From Phlyctochytrium arcticum (taxonomy: Eukaryota > Chytridiomycota > Chytridiomycetes > Chytridiales > Chytridiaceae): 64,000 nucleotides of DNA. Location: the NCBI GenBank assembly GCA_025602905.1, contig JAHLKI010000009.1, forward strand, positions 1-64,000. The letters are read 5' to 3'. The translations under genes and the position numbers were made by a program. Below, one piece after another: positions 57,429 to 64,000 of this stretch; position 1 is the stretch's first letter; the number at the start of each line of letters is the position of its first letter. The notes below the pieces were generated by a model. The model saw nothing but the letters and a program-made list of their open reading frames with translations. It searched no databases and had not been told where the DNA came from.

Positions 57429-58178
57429 ATGCCCATCAGTAAAATCTTTGCGAAAATTATCCGAAAACTTACACCGTTGTCCGCCAGAGAGCGGTGGTTT
57501 AGGAGAGAGGTGGAGCGAGGACTGGTTTATGATTCTACTCTCGAGCTTGAACAGAACCAAGGTAATTCTCTGATCATTTTGCCTTGGCTTTGGGACTTGG
57601 AGTTAACGATCATGGTTATTTTCAAAGGCCTCACAGATGAGCAAGGTGTAACGATCAATGACGAGCCCGTGGTGGCAAAAAAGGAGAAAAAGGAGCGGCG
57701 GTCGGTGAACGACAAATTTCGAAGGGCGCTCCGGTTTAAATGTAAGCTCTTTAGCCGCACCCATAACTGACATGCATCAACCAACCGTTGAAATGTTCAT
57801 TTGGCCTTTCTTCTTTAAGGGTCTCCTCCCAAGAAGGTTGCTGCCGCCGCCGACAAGAAAGGTGTTCCCCCGGTTAACGACAGTTTCACCCTCCCTTCCG
57901 CCATCTCACAGCAACAACAGCATGATGGTAATCACATCCGACATTGCCCAACAACCAATGTTCATTTTTTTGCACCTGATGCTTACATCAATCTCCATGC
58001 TCCCGATGCTACTCATCATCACCAGTCGCACTCCCTTCCCGCCGGCGAAACTCTTATCCAACATCATTACACCGTTGAGGGCGTGTTGGACCAAGTCCAC
58101 ACACAGGTCGTGGATGCCCATGAGCACTTGGACATGGAGATGGTTGGCCCGCACATGGTAGTTTTTAGCTTAGACTAG
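57429..58178 (+). CDS. Small basic family protein, intact copy, unknown
   Basis: Exons 57429-57561, 57628-57741 and 57820-58178 give 201 residues. The N-terminal block LTPLSARERWFRREVERGLV followed by YDSTLE is shared with three copies at 58853-60182 on the other strand. Exon 2 is lysine/arginine-rich (KKEKKERRSVNDKF). Exon 3 is His/Gln-rich and ends in acidic residues. No known domain, signal peptide or membrane segment. Conservation of block and intron positions with the degenerate copies supports the model. Possibly a nucleic-acid-binding or structural protein, judged only from charge. Confidence 0.6.
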
Positions 58179-58852
58179 CCGCTGTTGTCTGTAGCTCACA
58201 AATAACCGACCCCCTCCCTTTATTACACTCGCCCACTATACCTTCAGCTTTGCTATAACTTTCAGTCATGTATCAGACCACATGCACTCCGGTTGCGACA
58301 CACATGATTTTACTCCAGCCTCTTTTCTTTTCCGAATGGTAGTTTCTATAACCCTTACAATTTGGACTTGTCCCACAGTTATAGTTTCTTTACTACAGCA
58401 GTTGTCTCAACTCAATATATCATCCTTTTATTCTCCAATTGACTGTCGGACATGCGCATCTGTTCTTTGATCCAAGAGCAGTATTTTCAAATAAGGCACA
58501 CTAACGAAGAAATACAATGTAGGAAAATCTGACAGTATTTCAACATGACGTACTCAATCCGCTCCTGGTCAGAGGTACATTGCTCGAAAATCAAACTCAG
58601 ATTTCCCACATCAAGTGTTGGGTGTTACCCACTCCTTCTCTCACTTATTTCTATATACTGTTTTTGGGTGAAACATATGATGCGCATAATCGACAGCCAA
58701 TTGGAGAATGAGATAATGATATATTGTTTTCAAAAATTGCTATAATAAAGAGAAAAATCTAGACTGCAGAAGGGTGGAAGTAAATTTATCTGTCGACCTA
58801 TCAGAGAAAGTCGACGCAGAACGTTCCTAAGTCGAGCTACATGAGAAAACGG

Positions 58853-59441
58853 TTATCCAGCAATCAAGGGAACACTTTGGAATTCTTCGAATGAAAAATA
58901 GCATTCCTCGTCACCGGTACGGTGTGGGACGGCTGACGGCGGTGAGGGGGCTAGTTTGTTACGTTGGTGGGACTCATCGCGAGAGGTGCGAGACGGAGAT
59001 AGGTGCGGCCCGTGAAGTTTGCCGGGATCGGTGTTTGCACCGGTGGATGCCAAGTTTTGAGGAGCACGGGAAGCACTCACACTTGCAAGTCTACCGTGAG
59101 CGGGAGAGCCGCCGCTCCTGGTCTTGCGGGAAAAATGCCTCGGATAGCATTGACAACGGACTTCCTTTGTTTTCGAGGGGCAGGTTTGGTTGGCTCCTGC
59201 TCACCTGCGTGGCCTTTGAAAATGATCATGATAGTTAATTCCAAGTCTTGAAGTCAATGCAAAATAATGAGATAATACCTTGGCCCTCTTCATTGTCGAG
59301 GCTGGAATCATATACTAGTCCACTCTCCACTCCTTTCTTGAACCACCTTTGTCGGGCGGATAGAGGGGTTAGTTTACGGAGACCTTTCAAAGTAATTTTG
59401 CGAAAGGTAGGTGTTGATGGGTCCCAATTGAAGCATGGAGT
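58853..59441 (-). pseudogene. Small basic family, degraded copy 3
   Basis: The family block appears as LTPLSARQRWFKKGVESGLV with YDSSLDNEE, but the expected initiator ATG reads ACA. An intron (about 59213-59277) and a basic second exon (PRKQRKSVVNAIRGI) follow. The third part, open to 58853 with an acidic aromatic end (CYFSFEEFQSV), is in a different frame unless another splice is used. Confidence 0.5.
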
Positions 59442-59469
59442 TTGCTGTCCGCATCAGGCGCGGTGAAAG

Positions 59470-60182
59470 AAACACTGGCTGTTGGGCGTGGACGGATGTG
59501 ATCACCATCCTGTGCGGCGGCGGCGGCAACCTTCGGCGGGGAGCCTTAAGGAAGAAAGGTCAAATGAACAATTCAACGGTTGGTTGATGCATGTCAGTTA
59601 TGGGTGCGGCTGAAGAGCTTACATTCAAACCCCTTTATACGGAGCGCCCTTCGAAGCTTCTCCTTCAGCGACCGCCGCTCCTTTTTTGCAATGATGGGCA
59701 CTTCAGTCATGGTCTCATGTCGCTCATCTGGGAGGGGGCGGCACTGGAAAGTAGCCCATCTGTAATTTCAAATTTCAAAGCCAATGCTAAATAATCAGAG
59801 AGTTAGCTTCTTCTTCATGCTCTAAGGTAGAGTCGTACACCAAACCACGTTTTACCTCTTTCTTGAACCACCTCTCTCGGGCGGACAAGGGGGTGAGTTT
59901 TCGTACAATTTTCACCGCAAGTTGGTGAAAGGTAGACATTTTATGGTTGCTCACTGAAAATTGTGGACGATAGGGCGTGCCTTGGAAAATAACCATGATC
60001 GTTAATTCCAAGTCTCAAAGTGAAGGCGAAATAATCAGAGAGTCACCTTCTGCATCTTCCTCCTCTAGATTGGTATCATACACCCATCCTTTCTCTACCT
60101 CTTTTTCGAACCACCTCTGCCTTGCAGAGCGTGGGGTGATGAGTTTGATAAATTTCAAGGTGATATTGCAAAGAGTCGGCAT
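59470..60182 (-). pseudogene. Small basic family, fused degraded copies 1 and 2
   Basis: Copy 1 starts at 60182 (ITPRSARQRWFEKEVEKGWV, YDTNLEEED) and its first intron leads straight in frame into the leader and first exon of copy 2 (Met at 59939, LTPLSARERWFKKEVKRGLV, YDSTLEHEEE). Copy 2 has lost its first donor: the GT found in the other copies reads CT, so the frame stops soon after. Its later exons are still recognisable (KKERRSLKEKLRRALR; APDADSKLH). A two-block protein ending near 59787 is possible. Confidence 0.5.
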
Positions 60183-60538
60183 ATTTTGTGGCTCTTCGGA
60201 AATTGTGGAAGTTGTCTGAGGAAGTCGTTGGATATTTAAGCGCAGGCTCCAGCAGGGGTTCGATGAAACGTTGACTTACCGATATGTACTCTGCCGATGT
60301 TGTCTTGTTTCATCTCGACCTTGAGGCAGCTTGAACGCGCAAATAATTCAGAGTGGCAACGTTCCAGTGAAGGGTAACCATCCAAAGCATGATGCGTCGA
60401 AGGCCGGGAGTTGTGCGTCGTGTCGGATGCCGTGCTTTACTTATATGAAGATCCCCATTTGGAAGCGATTTTGGGAGATATCTAGGACAAAAATGGTCAG
60501 CAGGCTTCACTTCATGTCCTCTCGACACTCGCTTACCA

Positions 60539-60818
60539 TCATGGGTTCGACTCCTCCAGCGTAGTTGTCTGAGCTGGTCGTCCCAGTGCCGACCACTGTT
60601 GGATGCGGGGCAGCCGGCAGGACGTCATCTGTGTTGGTAGTGTAAACAGCTCATTGCAAATTACACAATCGAGAGCTATCCAATGGCTCTATGAGTACAG
60701 TTCTTCCGCATCATGTCAAAGGTTACTTACCAGAATCGTCAATGTAAAGGTCCATTGGGACCCTTGCTGGTCGCCGGACTACCTTTCGTCGACATCGGTG
60801 GATCTGTTCGTCAGACAT
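60539..60818 (-). pseudogene. Truncated RING-finger gene, copy R1
   Basis: Exons 60731-60818 and 60539-60675 give 74 residues: a basic start (RCRRKVVRRPARVPMDLYID), then half a RING finger (CVICNELFTLPTQMTSC) that breaks into unrelated sequence before the Cys-His part. A family C-terminal exon (EPMM then an intron then a short exon ending near 60440) lies in another frame. RING fingers usually recruit E2 in ubiquitin ligases; this one lacks most zinc ligands. Confidence 0.5.
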
Positions 60819-61261
60819 TGGTTGGTGAGTATTATGCTGTAAGATGTGCGAATTATTTGGAGCTGGGCGACGCGGACGCGTAGCGCAACGCGACGCGTCC
60901 TGAAACTAACAATGGGGATGCGCAGTCGACTTGTTACAATAACGTATGCGACGTAGAACGGGTTGAAGGGTGAGTAAGTTAACGAATGTGATGGGTAGTC
61001 AATCCGATAGAATGAGTAGGGTGCGATGGGTTGCCAATCCGATCGAAAGTGTAGGATTTGTTGTTGGTGTTGTTGGTGTGAGATGGACAGTCAGTTCGAC
61101 GAAAGACTAGATATTTTGCCGATGTTGTCCTGTTTTGTCTCGAGTTTGAGGCGGCATGAATGTGCAGATAATTCAGAATGGCAACATTCCAGTGAAGGGT
61201 ACCCATCAAAAGCATGATGCGTCGTAGGCCGGGAGTGATGCGTCGCGTCGGATGCCGTGCT

Positions 61262-61577
61262 TTACTTCAATGAAAATCCCCATTCGGGAGCGATTGTGGA
61301 AGATATCTAAGACAAAAATGGTCAGCAGGCTTCACTCCATGTCCTCTATATACTCGCTTACCATGATGGGTTCGACCCCTCCAGCGTGGTCGTCTGAGCT
61401 GGTCATACCAGTCTCAGGAGCATCCTTTCGAAAGGATAGAGGATGTCTCCGAGGTATGGCCGATTTTTTCAACGTCAGTCTGGTCTTGCAGCCCGGGAGG
61501 AAGGTCCGATATCTTTGGCTTTGCGCTGGAGGCAATGCGCAATTAAGAATTGCAACGTTCCAGATCAGAGTAGACAT
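61262..61577 (-). pseudogene. RING-associated family fragment, copy R2
   Basis: Exons 61362-61577 and 61262-61306 are open for 86 residues. The end (GMTSSDDHAGGVEPIM, then ISSTIAPEWGFSLK) matches a corresponding segment of the R1 locus (60440-60600). No RING half is present, so it is the 3' part of a duplicated unit. About 61110-61400 and 60280-60560 are duplicated DNA. Confidence 0.45.
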
Positions 61578-62995
61578 GATGGTTTGTTTATCGTACGGTG
61601 CGCGAAAAGTGGTGGAGTTGAAACCATAATCCTAGCTCAAGAAAGGTGTTAGATCTGATGTGTCAAGGAATTGTTTATCCTGATAAATTACCCTTTCGCA
61701 CCCGGGATCAAACTCTTGCTTGCGTTGCGTTGTGGAGTCAAGAATATGGTGTCAAGTGAAATCGGGTCGACTGGCAGGTGGTCATTTCTCCGCCCATCCA
61801 GTTACAGCGATTTAGCTGAAACGGTCCAGTATGAGCTCCTTGATGAGGTGGTGTGGAGACAGAACCATATTCCTGAATCAACAAAAGGTGTTAGATCTGA
61901 CCAGTCATGGAATTGTTTATCCTGATGAAAAGTACCTTTCCGCGCCCCGCAAATTGGGATGTATGCGTTGCTTCCCTTGCATTGTGGAGTCAAGGATAGC
62001 CCATTGCTTCTCGGTTCGGTGTGGTGCGGTTCGTCCCGGACGAAAGCAAGTCTTTTTGGTGTCAAGTGAAAACGGGTCGACTGACAGGTGGTCGCCCATC
62101 AAGATGTGGGGTGTTGCGACAAAACGGTCGGGGATATCCGTTCTATCCAAAACGCTGTGGAGTAAAATACGATCCTTCACGAAGACGTTGAATGGTAGAA
62201 ATACCGGAGAAGGGGGGAAATTTGGTTGGGGCGGAAACCCCCCACAAAATCCAAAATTCCCCTGGCTCGCAAGCCCCACGTGATTCGAAATCAAAACCGA
62301 GATTTTCCCACGTCGCGGGTTTACCGGGTTACCAGGACTTGCCAAACGCATAGAATACTATTCTTTTGATGCAGAAGCGTTGTGTATAATGCAAGGCAAT
62401 TGAAAAATGAACGAATAACATATTGATTTTTACACACTGCACTACTGTATATGTAAGAAAAAGAAATGATAAACAAAAGGAAAAAAAGTGAAATTGTGAG
62501 GGGATGCAAGAGTCCAGATCCAAATGGTGTACTGATGTGATGCTTGGTTTTCTCTTCTTTTGTGAGCCCTGAGGATACCTGCCATCAATCCTCAGCGGAG
62601 CTGGGAGAGCCGGCAAGGATTCTGACGTGGCTATTCTTTGTACAATAAAAATGGTTGGTCGTCAATGCTTGGGAGATATATAAGAACGACAGATGGGTAA
62701 GAACAATGTCCACTGTCGATAATGCTGCAGCCGTCATCAGCCCGCCAGCAAATCCGAATACCAATGACTATAACAGGATTATCAGGGACAGGTTTCCATA
62801 GGACAGTAGTAACGTTGTTCAGTGTAAAGTACAAATGGTCAAGTACAGTTCTCGGTTGAAGGTTTCGAGGGAGGAATGTCTATGCTGACTATATGCTATG
62901 TACAAGGGAAGAAAAGAGCACGGCGGGGATTGGCTGGGAGTGCAATAACGTATGCGACGTAGAACGAGTTGAAGGATGAGTAAGTTGACGAATGT
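61578..62995. repeat. Duplicated non-coding block and unique flank
   Basis: 61600-61760 is similar to 61840-62090 (shared AAAGGTGTTAGATCTGA and AATTGTTTATCCTGAT, then TTGTGGAGTCAAG). From 62300 to 62990 I see no repeat and no gene. The last 50 bases match 60940-60990. Confidence 0.5.
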
Positions 62996-63160
62996 GATGG
63001 GTAGTCAATCCGATAGAATGAACGGTGCGATGGGTTGCCAATCCGATCGAATGTGTAGGATGTGTTGTTGGTGTGCGATGGGTTGCCAATCCAATCGAAA
63101 GAGTAGGATGTGTTGTTGGTGTGCGATGGGTAGTCAATCCGATCGAATGAGTAGGGGACG
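62996..63160. repeat. 48-bp minisatellite
   Basis: Units starting GATGGG at 62996, 63029, 63077 and 63125, spaced 33, 48 and 48 bases; words GGTTGCCAATCCGATCGAA and GTAGGATGTGTTGTTGGTG. A shorter version (units at 60990, 61025 and a partial at 61081) lies in the other duplicate. Both are preceded by the same ~50 bases containing AACGTATGCGACGTAGAACG. Confidence 0.85.
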
Positions 63161-63585
63161 GGCGTTCGTTGATGTTCTAGGAATGCTCGAAGAAGGCTCG
63201 GCCGCACTTGCAAGGCATTGGTTTGGGTTGGTTTCTACTTGGATGGGTGCCAGGGGAAAGGACATCGTGGCTATTTCCGAGGTTTTTCTGTGCTGGGAGT
63301 GCTGCGTGCGTGCTCATTTTGTGGCCCGTTCCGAAATCCATTTGGTGACTGGTATGCACACAACCACCTCATCATCAGGCCTTGTCCGTTTCCGGGCTGA
63401 CCGCGCGACTGCTGGTGGATGCGGGTCAGCCGGAGACCGGCGGGTCCGTTTCCCAAGACCGAGAGGAATGGCTGATTGTCTTGAGCAGCCTTGAGGGCCG
63501 AACATCGCACCCTCAGACTTTTCGTAGATGGCATCGTCGGAAACTCCCCACGTACACATTGCATAAGGGGCATCGTCACGCCCAT

Positions 63586-63880
63586 CTAAATTAACGCTTG
63601 GTTGGACCCTATTGGATGATTCAAATAAGAAAAAACTTGCTCGATTGCCTTCTCGGTACAAAATACATGGTCGCAAGATGTCATCTGGGTCGGTACTGTA
63701 AACAGCTCGTTGCAGATAACACAGTCGAGGGCTATCCAATGGCTGTATGAGTACAGTTCTTCCGCATCCCGTCAAAGGTTACTTACTAGAATCATCTGTA
63801 TAGAGGTCCATTGGGATCCTTGCCGGTCGGCGGACAATTTTGCGCCGGTGTCTGCGGGCGGTGATTTGTTGATCAGACAT
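63586..63880 (-). pseudogene. RING-finger pseudogene, copy R3 (most complete)
   Basis: Exons 63787-63880 and 63586-63731 give 79 residues: basic start (RRHRRKIVRRPARIPMDLYT), then CVICNELFTVPTQMTSC and DHVFCTEKAIEQ, the first two-thirds of a C3HC4 RING with Lys at one expected Cys. The missing end (CPLCN) is present in the DNA about 63570, after an intron-like segment ending TTTAG, but in another frame and behind a TGA. So a real RING gene has decayed here. The intron 63732-63786 is nearly identical to that of R1. Confidence 0.6.
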
Positions 63881-64000
63881 GTTGGCTATTATGTTCTCTG
63901 AGATTGGCCAAACGTAGGAGCTGGGCGAGAAGGACTTTGTTTGAATGCTTCGCGGCCTGATCACGTCATCTGAAACGACCGTTCAGACCTGCGTTCAGAC

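Noticed and set aside
1..64000. tRNA or rRNA genes
   Set aside because: No cloverleaf-like T-loop and anticodon arrangement or rRNA-like sequence was noticed by eye; a covariance search was not possible.

Overview
The window looks like nuclear DNA of a zoosporic (flagellated, chytrid-like) fungus. The fungal evidence is a RIM101/PacC zinc-finger factor, a calcium-type neutral trehalase with a PKA-type basic site, an Ima1 inner-nuclear-membrane protein and very short GT-AG introns of about 52-80 bases. The flagellum evidence is a nine-exon gene for nephrocystin-4 (NPHP4), a ciliary transition-zone protein. All exon models were built by hand by following reading phase across GT...AG junctions. 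For the larger genes the exon lengths sum to whole codons, which is the main internal check.

Layout. About 1-34 kb is repeat-rich. Two islands of ordinary genes sit in it: RasGEF plus neutral trehalase at 5.5-10.2 kb, and IMA1 on the minus strand at 16.5-18.6 kb. The rest holds large degenerate duplications and at least a dozen copies of a gene family I do not recognise. Each family gene has a conserved 31-residue first exon, then a variable number of roughly 60-75 base exons, each carrying one PAM2-like peptide (L-N-x-x-A-x-x-F-x-P, the ligand of the MLLE/PABC domain of poly(A)-binding protein), then an aromatic/proline-rich last exon. Nearly all introns are phase 0, about 55-62 bases, and almost as conserved as the exons. 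Some copies are open throughout (2364, 15493, 22339, 25559, 30674); others are frameshifted or carry stops. This is the best candidate here for an undescribed system: multivalent PABP-binding mini-proteins evolving by exon-module duplication.

From 34 to 56 kb the DNA is ordinary and gene-dense: phytochelatin synthase (own TATA box, presequence-like N-terminus), a degenerate repeat array (36.5-38.5 kb), a Ser/His/Pro-rich protein with a PPxY motif, RIM101 with GCCAAG (PacC-type) sites upstream, a Ser-rich coiled-coil protein, NPHP4, and two unrecognised minus-strand multi-exon genes, one convergent with NPHP4.

From 56 to 64 kb multicopy DNA returns: a broken glutaredoxin gene, a family of small basic proteins (one intact copy on plus, three degraded abutting copies on minus), decayed RING-finger genes on minus, and 48-bp minisatellites.

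Two points stand out. In the 5.5-10.2 kb locus the RasGEF domain runs in frame, without a stop, into the neutral trehalase, which would join an upstream Ras-pathway activator to a classical downstream target of Ras/cAMP/PKA signalling. And the PAM2 family suggests a locally amplified, modular set of proteins aimed at the poly(A)-binding protein.
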